Assembly (NCBI GenBank): GCA_002409785.1
Contig: DHOX01000024.1
Span: 1-34,224 of the forward strand
Source of the DNA: Prevotella sp. UBA5379
GTDB lineage: Bacteria; Bacteroidota; Bacteroidia; Bacteroidales; Bacteroidaceae
Length of the DNA stretch: 34,224 nucleotides
Direction: 5' to 3'
Within the stretch, counting starts at the first letter, position 1, and every line of letters begins with the position of its first letter. The translations under genes and the position numbers were made by a program. The notes beneath the pieces were generated by a model. That model was not told the DNA's origin. It did no database searches and saw only the letters and a program-made list of their open reading frames with translations. Positions 8,848 to 17,319 of the stretch are shown here, piece after piece.

Positions 8848-10452
8848 ATGAAGAATATTAAAATTTTACTTTCTTTTTTAGGATTCACATTAATGATGTT
8901 ATCTTGTAGTAGTGAAAGTACTTTCCATCCGGATTATGTACTTACCAGAAATGCAGATACCACGATGACCGTAAATATTGATGCGAATACGACCTATCAA
9001 ACTATTGATGGTTTTGCTTCTTCCGATGCCTGGAATATGGATTTCATCGGTAAATATTGGAGTCAGAATTCCAAAGATGATATTGCCAAGATGCTTTTTT
9101 CTCAGAAGATCACCAATGGACAACCGGAAGGTATCGGACTTTCCATGTGGCGTGTCAACTTAGGTGGAGGAACGGCTGAACAAGGTGATGAAAGTGGGAT
9201 AGAACAAGAAGAACGACGAGCCGAATGTTTCCTGAACAGTGATGGATCATATAACTGGAATAAAGCTGCCGGCCAACAATATTTCATGCAAAAGGCCAAA
9301 AATTACGGTGTAAAGAGTTTTGTCTTTTTCAGCAATACTCCTCCCGTTTTTTATACAAAGAACGGGAAAGGTTATTCTGACAGTAAAGCAAACAGCAACT
9401 TGAAAGATGACTGTTATGATAAATTCGCAGACTTTCTTGCCACAACAGCCTTACATTTTAAGGAACAAGGCTATTCTATCTCCTATATCAGTCCGGTAAA
9501 CGAGCCTCAATATAACTGGAGCGGTGGTCAGGAAGGCAGTGGATGGCAAAATAGCGAAGTGGTAAAATTAGTACGGAATCTTGACCAAAGCCTTACTTCT
9601 AAAGGATTGGACAGCACCAACATCTTAGTTGATGAAGCTGGTGCATGGAATGATTTGTATGAGGCTGATGCAACAGCAGGTAACGGCCGCAGTGATGTCA
9701 TCAATGATTTTTTCAATCCATCTTCATCTGATTATATAGGTAATCTGAAGCATGTCCCCGCTCTGATCTGTGCTCACAGTTATTGGTTGGATACCTCGTG
9801 GGACCAATTGCAAAGCACCCGACAGAAAGTCAATGCTGCAGCTAAAGCAAAAAATCTCAAGGTTTACCAAACGGAATGGAGCATGATGAGCAGCAATTAT
9901 GATCTGTTCAGTAATTATGATAATGCCACGCCAATGGATTTGGCTTTAACATTATCGGAGGTCATTCATGCTGACCTGACACAAGCCAATGTCAGTTCGT
10001 GGGCTTTCTGGACCGCTTGCGACCGTGAACGCTGGAGCCAGAAAAGTCGTTTTTTCCTGATTCGGCTGATCCCAGTAAGCGGTGATTATGGCTCTCTGAC
10101 AGAAGGTGGCACCTGCGAATCAACCAAGAATTTATGGGTGTTGGGCAATTATAGTCTATTTATCCGTCCAGGATATAAGCGTGTAAGTGTATCCTTACCT
10201 GTCAGTGGAAACCAATTCTTCGCTTCTGCTTACATCTCTCCAGGCAAAGATAAATTAGTAATTGTATATACAAATACCAAGACTAAATCCGTCAAGGTCG
10301 ATAATCATATTTCCATCCAAGGGCGGACAACAGACAATCCGATAGAATATATAACTACTTCTGGAAGCAATCTTCAAATGGTTTCCTCCTATGATACAAC
10401 TATTATCCCATCACGCTCTGTAGCAACAATCATTTATGATCTCAAATCATGA
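8848..10452 (+). CDS. GH30-type glycoside hydrolase, surface lipoprotein
   Basis: This 534-residue protein has a lipoprotein signal (TLMMLSC, Cys20). The clan-A barrel of glycoside hydrolase family 30 follows: YQTIDGFASSDAWNMD opens it, YISPVNEPQYNW holds the acid/base Glu219, and VYQTEWSMM holds the probable nucleophile Glu343. A C-terminal beta domain from about residue 430 (LFIRPGYKRVSVSL to SVATIIYDL) is the side sandwich typical of GH30. The opening motif differs from the GFGG(A/S)xTD pattern of GH30_1 and GH30_3; it looks more like the Glyco_hydr_30_2-type proteins, so the linkage cut is open (beta-1,6-galactan, beta-1,6-glucan or xylan are all possible). ATG 8848 is chosen over TTG 8842 because it gives the normal signal peptide MKNIKILLSF. 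It probably acts as the surface endo-enzyme. Its stop overlaps the next ATG by four bases. Confidence 0.88.
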   Translation: MKNIKILLSFLGFTLMMLSCSSESTFHPDYVLTRNADTTMTVNIDANTTYQTIDGFASSDAWNMDFIGKYWSQNSKDDIAKMLFSQKITNGQPEGIGLSMWRVNLGGGTAEQGDESGIEQEERRAECFLNSDGSYNWNKAAGQQYFMQKAKNYGVKSFVFFSNTPPVFYTKNGKGYSDSKANSNLKDDCYDKFADFLATTALHFKEQGYSISYISPVNEPQYNWSGGQEGSGWQNSEVVKLVRNLDQSLTSKGLDSTNILVDEAGAWNDLYEADATAGNGRSDVINDFFNPSSSDYIGNLKHVPALICAHSYWLDTSWDQLQSTRQKVNAAAKAKNLKVYQTEWSMMSSNYDLFSNYDNATPMDLALTLSEVIHADLTQANVSSWAFWTACDRERWSQKSRFFLIRLIPVSGDYGSLTEGGTCESTKNLWVLGNYSLFIRPGYKRVSVSLPVSGNQFFASAYISPGKDKLVIVYTNTKTKSVKVDNHISIQGRTTDNPIEYITTSGSNLQMVSSYDTTIIPSRSVATIIYDLKS

Positions 10453-12053
10453 AAATGATCAATACTTTTCTGGCAATGCTGCTGCTATCCACCAGTTTCT
10501 GCTATGCTGATAATCATAAAGTGGAAAAATATGTAATCAACATAGATAGTCAGGAACAGACCATTGACCATTTCGGAGCTTCCGACGCTTGGAGCATGAG
10601 ATATTTGGGTCTATGGCCTGAGAAACAGCAACGGCAGATTGCCGACTGGCTGTTCAGCATGGCAAAGGATGCATCGGGGAAACCCCGTGGAATCGGACTG
10701 TCTCTGTGGCGTTTCAACCTCGGTGCAGGAAGTGCCGGTCAGGGTGACGCTTCACATATCCAGTGGTTTACACGTACAGGATGCTTCCTGCAGCCTGACG
10801 GATCCTATAACTGGAAAGCACAACAAGGACAACGTAACTTTCTGAAACTGGCCAAGGATAGAGGTGTAACGCATTTCCTGGCTTTTCTCAATTCTGCGCC
10901 TGTCTATTTTACGAAGAATGGTTTGGCAACCAACACAGGGCGAGACGGGACTATGAATCTCCGCGAGAATTGCTATGGCCGGTTCGCAAAGTTTATCGCC
11001 ACCTCACTGAAGGGCCTTGAACAACACGACAGCATTCACTTTGACTATATCTCTCCGGTGAACGAGCCGGACGGCAACTGGAACTGGAAGGGGCCTAAAC
11101 AGGAAGGATCACCTGCTACCAACCGTGAGATAGCCCGGTTAGTCAGGATCATGGGCAAACAATTTGTCCGGCAACATGTCAACACGAAAATCATCGTAAA
11201 TGAAAGTTCAGACCTGCGCTGCCTGATGGGCATTTACCGTACCAGTTGGCAACGCGGGAACACAATCCGGACACTATTCTCAAAAGACAGTAGCCGAACT
11301 TACATTGGATCTGTTCCCAACGTGGCTCATCTTATCACCGGACATGATTACTGGACAGATACCCCGGTACAATATATGCATGATAGCCGTGTGGCTCTAC
11401 GGGACTCTCTTCATAAATATAACCTGAAATTCTGGGCCTCGGAAATCTGTATCATGGATAATGACCAGGAAATAGGCGGTGGCAACGGTTATGACTTTTC
11501 CATGAAGACTGCCCTGTACGTGGCAAGGATCATGCACTACGACCTCGTATTCGGGAATGCCTCAAGTTGGTCATGGTGGCGCGCCGTAGGTGGTGACTAT
11601 AAGGACGGACTGCTCCGCGCCTACAGCACACCTGATAAAAAGGACGGTCATGTGGTAGATTCCAAACTCCTCTGGACAGTCGGCAACTACAGTCGTTTCA
11701 TCCGCCCGGGAGCTGTCAGATATGACATCCAGGCAAAAGACTCCCTGGGGAACAGTATCTCTGAAGGTGCTACTGATCCTTATGGGATCATGTGCTCAGC
11801 CTATCAGAACACGGATGGCAGATGGACGGTGGTAGCTATCAACTATTCAGAGTCCATAAAACCCTTTCATTTCAAGACCAGCAATGATGCTGTCCCTTCC
11901 TGGCAGATGTACAGGACGTCGAATATCTCCACAGAGGACCTTGCCCCGGTGGGCAGGACGAATGGTGACACGACCCTGCCTCCACGTTCAGTCACTACTT
12001 TTATAGGAGTTAACGTCTCTCCTCTCACAAAAGATAGAAATATTAATCCTTGA
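10449..12053 (+). CDS. Second GH30-type glycoside hydrolase, exported
   Basis: The ATG shares four bases (ATGA) with the stop of the preceding GH30, so translation is probably coupled. The 534-residue protein is a clear paralogue of that gene: QTIDHFGASDAWSMRYLG, ISPVNEPDGNW (acid/base Glu206) and FWASEICIM (probable nucleophile Glu332), followed by the C-terminal beta domain (RFIRPGAVRYDIQAKD to PPRSVTTFIGV). The N-terminus (MKMINTFLAMLLLSTSFCYA) looks like a signal peptidase I signal without a convincing lipobox, so it is more likely periplasmic, while its neighbour is on the surface. That would divide work into surface chain cutting and periplasmic processing of the imported product. Substrate is unknown. 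ATG 10455 is an alternative start. Codon use is somewhat more GC-rich than in the first copy. Confidence 0.87.
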   Translation: MKMINTFLAMLLLSTSFCYADNHKVEKYVINIDSQEQTIDHFGASDAWSMRYLGLWPEKQQRQIADWLFSMAKDASGKPRGIGLSLWRFNLGAGSAGQGDASHIQWFTRTGCFLQPDGSYNWKAQQGQRNFLKLAKDRGVTHFLAFLNSAPVYFTKNGLATNTGRDGTMNLRENCYGRFAKFIATSLKGLEQHDSIHFDYISPVNEPDGNWNWKGPKQEGSPATNREIARLVRIMGKQFVRQHVNTKIIVNESSDLRCLMGIYRTSWQRGNTIRTLFSKDSSRTYIGSVPNVAHLITGHDYWTDTPVQYMHDSRVALRDSLHKYNLKFWASEICIMDNDQEIGGGNGYDFSMKTALYVARIMHYDLVFGNASSWSWWRAVGGDYKDGLLRAYSTPDKKDGHVVDSKLLWTVGNYSRFIRPGAVRYDIQAKDSLGNSISEGATDPYGIMCSAYQNTDGRWTVVAINYSESIKPFHFKTSNDAVPSWQMYRTSNISTEDLAPVGRTNGDTTLPPRSVTTFIGVNVSPLTKDRNINP

Positions 12054-12420
12054 CTCTTAGCTTCAAGAATACTCCTTTTACCTTGAAGAAATTTCCACAG
12101 GCTTCTTCTCAGCTATCGACAGTAACACACACAATCGCCATGAGTGATGTAAAGGAAGGTGTATTTCCAAATACTAATCAAATAGCTGGCGCAAAGTCAG
12201 TCACTAATTTCCCTGCCATAAAAACAAGTGCTGAAGCTATCTTTGGTAACGCTCCTTGTCGTAACCCAAGCCAAGATCTATAAACGATCCGGCATCTGCG
12301 CCTTCAATACACTCCTGATGAAAAGATACGGCTGTATTGTATGCACCAGATAATCTGCTTCAGTATGCTGAGCATAAGTAATCGCGGCTCAGCCTAAGGG
12401 ATATCAGCAACAAGGATAAA
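12054..12420. other. Gene-poor stretch with possible decayed coding sequence
   Basis: No intact gene is supported here. On the minus strand a frame from 12382 to a stop at 12278 reads ITYAQHTEADYLVHTIQPYL and on to QMPDRL. Farther along, a frame broken by two stops (about 12277-12048) includes LPKIASALVFMAGKLVTDF and ends in GVFLKLRVKD plus stop, close to the end of the MATE protein encoded at 14017 (GLFWRLKVKD). These look like remnants, but I could not identify their origin. The 77-codon plus-strand frame with a TTG start (12050-12283) is judged a shadow. Confidence 0.3.
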
Positions 12421-12463
12421 TTTTAGAATTACAGGCTCTTTTGAGAGTTTTTTTTAGAATTTA
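12421..12463. repeat. 43-bp direct repeat, left copy (flanks the Fic gene)
   Basis: It matches 13958-14000 at 42 of 43 positions; the only difference is T against A in the stretch after GAGAG. It begins TTTTAGAATTACAGGCTC and ends TTTAGAATTTA. Its last three bases are the stop codon of the Fic gene. On the plus strand it holds CTCTTTTGAGAG followed by eight Ts, a short hairpin plus U-tract that might act as a weak terminator. Confidence 0.9.
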
Positions 12464-13924
12464 GAACCGCAAAATATGACCATCATCATCAAAAGCATGA
12501 GTAGATTCCAAATAGGCTTGTATTGATTCGAAATTTTCTCCTCTGATATTGCTACTGAACAGTCGGACTCTTTCCATAGCTTTAATGATAACAGAAGGAT
12601 CTTGTTTTCTCGTCAGTCGTCTCAAAGCCCCAAGATAATCATCACGGAAAACGGTTGGAATAACAATTTTTGATTGACCGGCAGCAGTCAATTCTGCATT
12701 CATCATGATACGAGAAATACGGCCATTACCATCGGCAAAAGGATGAATTTCACTTACCACAAAAAGCATAAAGACAGCTTTTGTAAACGGGTCATCTAAC
12801 GCCTGATAAATTTCAAAAGCCTTATTAAATGTACCCTTTACCAATCTATAATCCACGAAATGGGTATCACCAGCCCTGTTATTCCGCATCTTAAAAAGGC
12901 CCGGATTTTTTTCCGGCCGAGCAGACATCATAATAGAATGACGACGCTGAAGAATAGTAAACAACTCATCAACATTCTCAGGTACAACCGACATCTCCTT
13001 TCGATTAGATACAATATAATATGTACCTAGGACATCATGACTATCAGCATTACGCGCAGACATTGGCGTCTCTGTGTCAATAATTTTCTTGGCATCTTCC
13101 AGTTCAAATTCTGTCCCTTCAATATAATTAGAGAAGTAACTTTCAAAAAAAGCAAAATTCTTATAAGAAAGTTTTGTTGTATTCGGTTCCGGATAACGAG
13201 GAAATTCCTTTGACCTAAGTGCATTAAAAAGGATATTAAAAAGATGAATTCTTTCGGCATCATACGGTTCTCCAAGAACCCGTGCTTTTGCTAAAGGTGA
13301 AGAAAGGTTATTTGAAGACTTTGTAGAAAGTAAAGCCCCAATTATTTTGTCAAGACGTTTAAATTCCCTATCCATGCCCAGTTGGGGGGCGATCAGTTTT
13401 GCTTTATCCCTTAACTCATTGACTGATTTTTCTCCATTGGTTTGGATTTTCTTTTCCAGCTTATCCTCCAAATCTTCCTTATTCAAACATTTTGAAACAC
13501 CTGATCGAGTTTGCCCTTTCTGTAAGTTCTCAAGGAAAGCACGCGGTTCACTTGATAAATATAACCCTTCCATAAAAGGAGAATCAGTCGGCATATCCTT
13601 CGGCCCTTTCATAAGATGTACAGTTATTCCTGGCAAATGTATATTACGAGTATAAATATAAGTAAGAAAGATTTCGCCTTCTTTAGTCGGATTACACTCA
13701 AAACCCGAACGATGACTAATCACTGCTTTAGGATATAGCTTACCAAGTATATAAAAAATATTCCTACGCACAATATGTTCCGGAGTATCATTCAGATTGG
13801 AAGTATAGACTCTGGGAGCTATCTTAATAATCCTCCCATCTTTCTTTAATTTCGTTATTTTCCGTGAGATTTCCGGATCAGAAGAAGATATAACAATTTC
13901 ATTTCCAAAAAGATTTTCTTCCAT
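12461..13924 (-). CDS. Fic-domain protein with AbiEi-like N-terminal domain
   Basis: The Fic core has a complete motif, HPFADGNGRISR (residues 394-405), so AMP or another nucleotide group is probably transferred to a target protein. SNYIEG (265-270) fits the inhibitory (S/T)xxxE(G/N) helix, which lies before the Fic motif as in class II self-inhibited Fic proteins; its Glu269 would block ATP binding. Residues about 10-75 (DPEISRKITKLKKDGRIIKI, RVYTSNL, KAVISHRSGFE) resemble the winged-helix plus body of AbiEi-type antitoxins. The start chosen is ATG 13924 (487 residues), because the in-frame TTG at 13945 lies inside the -7 box. The gene has its own promoter and is enclosed by 43-bp direct repeats, suggesting an acquired cassette with a possible defence or stress role. 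No partner toxin or antitoxin gene is next to it. Confidence 0.88.
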   Translation of the reverse strand: MEENLFGNEIVISSSDPEISRKITKLKKDGRIIKIAPRVYTSNLNDTPEHIVRRNIFYILGKLYPKAVISHRSGFECNPTKEGEIFLTYIYTRNIHLPGITVHLMKGPKDMPTDSPFMEGLYLSSEPRAFLENLQKGQTRSGVSKCLNKEDLEDKLEKKIQTNGEKSVNELRDKAKLIAPQLGMDREFKRLDKIIGALLSTKSSNNLSSPLAKARVLGEPYDAERIHLFNILFNALRSKEFPRYPEPNTTKLSYKNFAFFESYFSNYIEGTEFELEDAKKIIDTETPMSARNADSHDVLGTYYIVSNRKEMSVVPENVDELFTILQRRHSIMMSARPEKNPGLFKMRNNRAGDTHFVDYRLVKGTFNKAFEIYQALDDPFTKAVFMLFVVSEIHPFADGNGRISRIMMNAELTAAGQSKIVIPTVFRDDYLGALRRLTRKQDPSVIIKAMERVRLFSSNIRGENFESIQAYLESTHAFDDDGHILRF

Positions 13925-13941
13925 AGTTCTGGCCTTTTTGT

Positions 13942-13950
13942 GCAAAAATA
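13942..13950 (-). promoter_or_regulatory. Putative -7 box of the Fic gene
   Basis: Read on the minus strand it is TATTTTTGC, a full match to TAnnTTTGC, ending 17 bases before the ATG at 13924. It rules out the upstream TTG (13945) as start. The -33 region falls inside the right-hand 43-bp repeat, which lacks a clear TTTG. Confidence 0.55.
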
Positions 13951-13957
13951 GAGATTT

Positions 13958-14000
13958 TTTTAGAATTACAGGCTCTTTTGAGAGATTTTTTTAGAATTTA
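13958..14000. repeat. 43-bp direct repeat, right copy
   Basis: Near-identical to 12421-12463 and in the same orientation, lying between the MATE stop (16 bases away) and the Fic promoter. The AT-rich word GATTTTTTTAGAATT also occurs twice within 13953-13998, so this copy is part of a short tandem pattern. Recombination between the two copies would remove the Fic gene cleanly. Confidence 0.9.
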
Positions 14001-14016
14001 AAGCTTTCAGAAGCAA

Positions 14017-15327
14017 TCAGTCCTTGACTTTCAGTCTCCAGAATAATCCAGCTTCTACCACACCCCTTGCCAACAGATAAGTATCAAAAGCAAGCCATAA
14101 GGCATGATTGCCCAAGACTTTCCGGAACAGGATATATACGACAAAGTAACAAACTGCCGCAATGACGGAAGAGATCAGCAGACCTTTGGTATTCATGATC
14201 CCGACAAAGATACCATCCAGAAGGAAGGCGGCAACGCCGGCAAAGGGTATGGCCACAGCCCAATAAAAATAGGGGCCGGCAGCGGCGATGACATTCCGGT
14301 CACTGGTCAGCAGACTCAGGAAGGGTTTCCCGCCAATGGCATAAAGAAGAGTAAAAAGAAGCATGATGACAAAACCGAGTTGGAAGAAACTCCGGACCAT
14401 ATCCTGGAATGCCTTCCTGTTCTTCGCACCATAATATTTTCCGCCTAATGCCTCTCCGGCATAAGCAAAACCATCAGTAAAATAAGAAAAGATCGTAAAG
14501 AACTCCATCAGCAGAGTGTTGACGGCCAGGATGACTGCTCCCTGACGGGAGCCTATAGCCGTAAAACTCAAAGAGACAGCGACGATGAATAAAGTACGGA
14601 TAAAGATGTCCCGGTTGACCTTGAAGAATTCTCCCCATGCTCTCATATTTCCCCTCCAGCCACCGGCTGTATCCTTCAGATGCTTCCACAGCCTCCGATA
14701 GTTGACCAGCCAGAAAGACACGGCAATCAGAAAGCCGCTCCACTGGGCGATGAGTGTGCCGAAGGCCACTCCTTCAATGTCCAGACGGGCACCGAAGACA
14801 AGGGACAGACTGGCGATCACATTAATGATATTCTGCAGGATAGATACAAACATCGGAAAACGTGTATTCTGCATCCCCACATACCATCCTGTGAAACCGT
14901 AAAGGCTCAGGACAGCAGGTGCTCCCCAGATCACAATAAAACAATAACGCTCACAAAGTCTGGTAATATCCGCTGAAGGTCCCATTGCCCACAGGCCAAT
15001 GCCGATGACCGGTTTCTGGAAAAGCACGAAGAGCACCCCCATGCCGAAACCAATGGAGAGCGCACGCAGCAAGAGACGCATATCCTCAGCCAAATCACGG
15101 CGTCCCAATGCCTGGGAGGTCATCCCTCCCGTTCCCATCCGCAGGAATCCGAAGACCCAGTAAAGGACATTGAAGATCATCGTTCCCACAGAGATCGCTG
15201 CGATATAACGGGCATCACCGATATGACCGACAATGGCCACATCACAAAGCCCCAATAAGGGAATGGTAATGTTCGAAATGATTGACGGTAAGGCCAATCG
15301 GAATATCTGATGAAAACGATCACTCAA
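14017..15327 (-). CDS. MATE-family efflux transporter (DinF-like)
   Basis: A 436-residue integral membrane protein with about 12 hydrophobic segments in two related halves. The first helices carry IFRLALPSIISNITIPLLGL and CDVAIVGHIGDARYIAAI, typical of the DinF branch of MATE exporters, which use H+ or Na+ gradients to expel drugs or metabolites; the middle has WYVGMQNTRFPMFVSILQNI. The start is a TTG at 15327: no ATG lies in frame between it and the in-frame stop at 15370-15372, which is also the stop codon of the upstream S1 gene. It is third in a minus-strand run after the ABC ATPase and the S1 protein (42-base gap). The substrate is unknown. Confidence 0.9.
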   Translation of the reverse strand: MSDRFHQIFRLALPSIISNITIPLLGLCDVAIVGHIGDARYIAAISVGTMIFNVLYWVFGFLRMGTGGMTSQALGRRDLAEDMRLLLRALSIGFGMGVLFVLFQKPVIGIGLWAMGPSADITRLCERYCFIVIWGAPAVLSLYGFTGWYVGMQNTRFPMFVSILQNIINVIASLSLVFGARLDIEGVAFGTLIAQWSGFLIAVSFWLVNYRRLWKHLKDTAGGWRGNMRAWGEFFKVNRDIFIRTLFIVAVSLSFTAIGSRQGAVILAVNTLLMEFFTIFSYFTDGFAYAGEALGGKYYGAKNRKAFQDMVRSFFQLGFVIMLLFTLLYAIGGKPFLSLLTSDRNVIAAAGPYFYWAVAIPFAGVAAFLLDGIFVGIMNTKGLLISSVIAAVCYFVVYILFRKVLGNHALWLAFDTYLLARGVVEAGLFWRLKVKD

Positions 15328-15369
15328 AATGACAAACTGTACCCTGAAATATAATCTTGTAATTATCCG

Positions 15370-16281
15370 TTATTTTTCCACCAGCCGGATGCTTGTGGGA
15401 GATACAGTGATCCGACCCTTCTTATAGAGTTCGCCAATCCCCTTCTTAAAGACTTTCTTGCTCACATGAAAACGGTCATAGACATCATCCGCATCACTCT
15501 TATCCCCCAGATCACAATAACCTTCATTTTCCTGAAGATACTGCAACAGTTCACTCGCAAAAGAAAGCCGTTCAGCCTTTCCGGTCTGCTGCAGCGAAAC
15601 ATCTATTTTCCCATCCGGGCGGACCAGATCAATAAAGCCAGGAAGACGATCACCGGAATGCAGAGGCCGGAAGATCTGATCCTCATAGATCAGCCCCTGG
15701 TAATGGTTGTCAATGATCACCTTGAACCCCAGGTCAGTTTTCTGCCAGACCAGGAGTTTTACGGCATCCCCAGGCAGATACTTTTCCGGCGGCACCGGCT
15801 GGAGATACCGGTCAATCTTTGCCGTAGCCACCAAACGGTAGCTCTCTTCATCCATATAGATATACACCAGATAGTACTGTCCTATCTGCATCCGCATCTT
15901 CATCTCACGGAAGGGACAGAACATATCTTTCTCTACCCCCCAGTCCAGGAAGGCCCCGAACTGATTTACCCAACTCACCTTCAGCCATGCAAAATCACCG
16001 ACCTTAGCCAAAGGCGTTTCCGTCGTTGCCACCGGCCGCTCTTCAGAATCAAGATAGATAAACACTTTCAGTTCATCACCCGGTTTTGCACCTTCAGGGA
16101 CATATTTCTTCGGCATCAGGATTTCTCCATCCTTACCTCCATCAAGATACAGCCCGAAGTCTACTTCCTTGACAACCCTGAGCGTATTATAATCACCTAC
16201 GCGGATCTCGAAATTCTCGGAATCCAACGTCTCATCCTTTTCGTTCTCTTTGTCTTTCATGTCATCTGCCATTTTATTCAT
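15370..16281 (-). CDS. S1-type RNA-binding protein, CvfB-like
   Basis: About 303 residues from ATG 16281. Several S1-like beta-barrel units follow one another: FEIRVGDYNTLRVVKEVDFG near the start, then GDFAWLKVSWVNQFGAFLDW, then LVWQKTDLGFKVIIDNHYQG. A C-terminal winged-helix segment (DVYDRFHVSKKVFKKGIGEL, then GRITVSPTSIRLVEK) closes the protein. This is the layout of CvfB, an RNA-binding regulator first tied to virulence in Staphylococcus; a precise target is not known from sequence. ATG 16281 overlaps the stop of the ABC gene by eight bases; ATG 16272 and ATG 16260 are alternatives, and the acidic/Lys-rich segment MKDKENEKDETLDSE before the first domain is probably disordered. A longer frame to 16392 would run into the ABC gene and is rejected. 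Confidence 0.85.
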   Translation of the reverse strand: MNKMADDMKDKENEKDETLDSENFEIRVGDYNTLRVVKEVDFGLYLDGGKDGEILMPKKYVPEGAKPGDELKVFIYLDSEERPVATTETPLAKVGDFAWLKVSWVNQFGAFLDWGVEKDMFCPFREMKMRMQIGQYYLVYIYMDEESYRLVATAKIDRYLQPVPPEKYLPGDAVKLLVWQKTDLGFKVIIDNHYQGLIYEDQIFRPLHSGDRLPGFIDLVRPDGKIDVSLQQTGKAERLSFASELLQYLQENEGYCDLGDKSDADDVYDRFHVSKKVFKKGIGELYKKGRITVSPTSIRLVEK

Positions 16282-17059
16282 TCGTTGATTCTGCCAGTCC
16301 ATCCGTCCGGTCCACCCCATTACGGTTTTCACCAAGCGCATCTCCAGCCTTTTCCCGGTCCGCCCTTCTCGTCTCACCGATGATCTGTCCATCCTTAAGA
16401 TGAATGGTCCTGTCCGTCAAGGCAGCCAGATTCTCGTCATGCGTAACAATGACGAAAGTCTGTCCCGTCTGATCACGCAAATCAAAAAAGAGTTGGTGCA
16501 GTTCAGCCTTGTTCCTGCTATCCAAGGATCCTGACGGTTCATCTGCCATGATGACATCCGGATGATTGATCAGCGCTCTGGCCACAGCCACCCGTTGCTT
16601 CTCCCCACCAGAGAGTTCATTGGGTTTGTGACCGGCCCGGTCTTCCAGGCCCATAAACTTCAACAGGTGCAGAGCCCGCTTCTCAGCCTTACTCCGACTC
16701 TGACCGGCAATGAAGGCAGGGATCATGATGTTCTCCAAGGCAGAAAACTCCGGCAGCAACTGATGGAACTGGAACACGAACCCGATATGCTGATTACGGA
16801 AATCACTCAATTTTCTTGTCGAAAGTTTCCTGACATCCGTCCCATCAATGAGAATCGTGCCACTATCCGGCTGGTCAAGCGTTCCGATAATCTGCAGCAG
16901 CGTGGTCTTCCCCGCTCCGGAAGGACCGACAATACTCACCACTTCCCCTTTATCTACATGCAAGTCAATGCCCTTGAGCACCTGAAGTTTGCCGAAGGAC
17001 TTGGTGATGCCTTTCGTGTCTATCATGCTCACAGGAGCAGCATTTTCTTTCGTATCCAT
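16274..17059 (-). CDS. ABC transporter ATP-binding protein, LolD-like
   Basis: A 261-residue nucleotide-binding subunit with all motifs: Walker A GPSGAGKTT (45-53), Q-loop FVFQFHQLLPEFSALENI, signature LSGGEKQRVAVARAL, Walker B VIMADEPSGSLD and switch His in VIVTHDENLA. The sequence belongs to the LolD/MacB-type group, which energizes lipoprotein release or efflux complexes; the permease is not next to it, as is common for Bacteroides lolD. Residues after about 227 form an unusual hydrophilic tail (RRADREKAGDALGENRN and on), whose end overlaps the start of the S1 gene. ATG at 17026 (MIDTKGITKSFG) is an alternative start 11 residues in, closer to the usual family start. It is the first gene of a probable ABC-S1-MATE operon. 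Confidence 0.9.
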   Translation of the reverse strand: MDTKENAAPVSMIDTKGITKSFGKLQVLKGIDLHVDKGEVVSIVGPSGAGKTTLLQIIGTLDQPDSGTILIDGTDVRKLSTRKLSDFRNQHIGFVFQFHQLLPEFSALENIMIPAFIAGQSRSKAEKRALHLLKFMGLEDRAGHKPNELSGGEKQRVAVARALINHPDVIMADEPSGSLDSRNKAELHQLFFDLRDQTGQTFVIVTHDENLAALTDRTIHLKDGQIIGETRRADREKAGDALGENRNGVDRTDGLAESTNE

Positions 17060-17150
17060 TGATATAACTTTTCATCGTATGCCCGGTCTCTTCCAAATGT
17101 TATCCGAAAACATCCGGACAATCCGAAAAAGAAAGGCGCAGAGTTTATTT

Positions 17151-17159
17151 GCAAAGATA
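17151..17159 (-). promoter_or_regulatory. Putative -7 box of the ABC-S1-MATE operon
   Basis: TATCTTTGC on the minus strand, an exact consensus match, 92 bases before the ABC ATG. Upstream TTTA in GGGTTTACC is a weak -33 candidate. It is divergent from the asd promoter. Confidence 0.5.
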
Positions 17160-17249
17160 ATAAAAAAAGGTAAACCCATGGGTAAAGATACAAAGATTTT
17201 ACGATTTGTTGGCAAATTGAAAATAAATTCACTAAAATGATGCCTTTCC

Positions 17250-17282
17250 TTGTTCTTTTCACATTAAAAGTTGTACTTTTGC
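17250..17282 (+). promoter_or_regulatory. Putative asd promoter
   Basis: TTG at 17250-17252 and TACTTTTGC at 17274-17282, 21 bases apart, fit the Bacteroides -33/-7 layout. The leader to the asd ATG is about 30 bases. Confidence 0.6.
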
Positions 17283-17319
17283 AAGAAGTTATCCCACTTA
17301 ATATTAAAAGATTAGAGAT

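Noticed and set aside
12050..12283. 77-codon plus-strand frame starting with TTG after the second GH30
   Set aside because: It has no ribosome site, no recognisable protein features, and lies opposite frames that look like decayed minus-strand coding sequence.
13943..13945. TTG start for the Fic protein (seven extra residues)
   Set aside because: It lies inside the TATTTTTGC -7 box, upstream of the expected transcript start.
12421..14000. The Fic unit as an insertion sequence or transposon
   Set aside because: There is no transposase or integrase, and no terminal inverted repeats; the flanking repeats are direct and AT-rich.
16282..16392. Longer N-terminus for the S1 protein
   Set aside because: It would overlap the ABC gene by about 120 bases and encodes a basic, non-family segment; the ATG at 16281 sits at the ABC stop.
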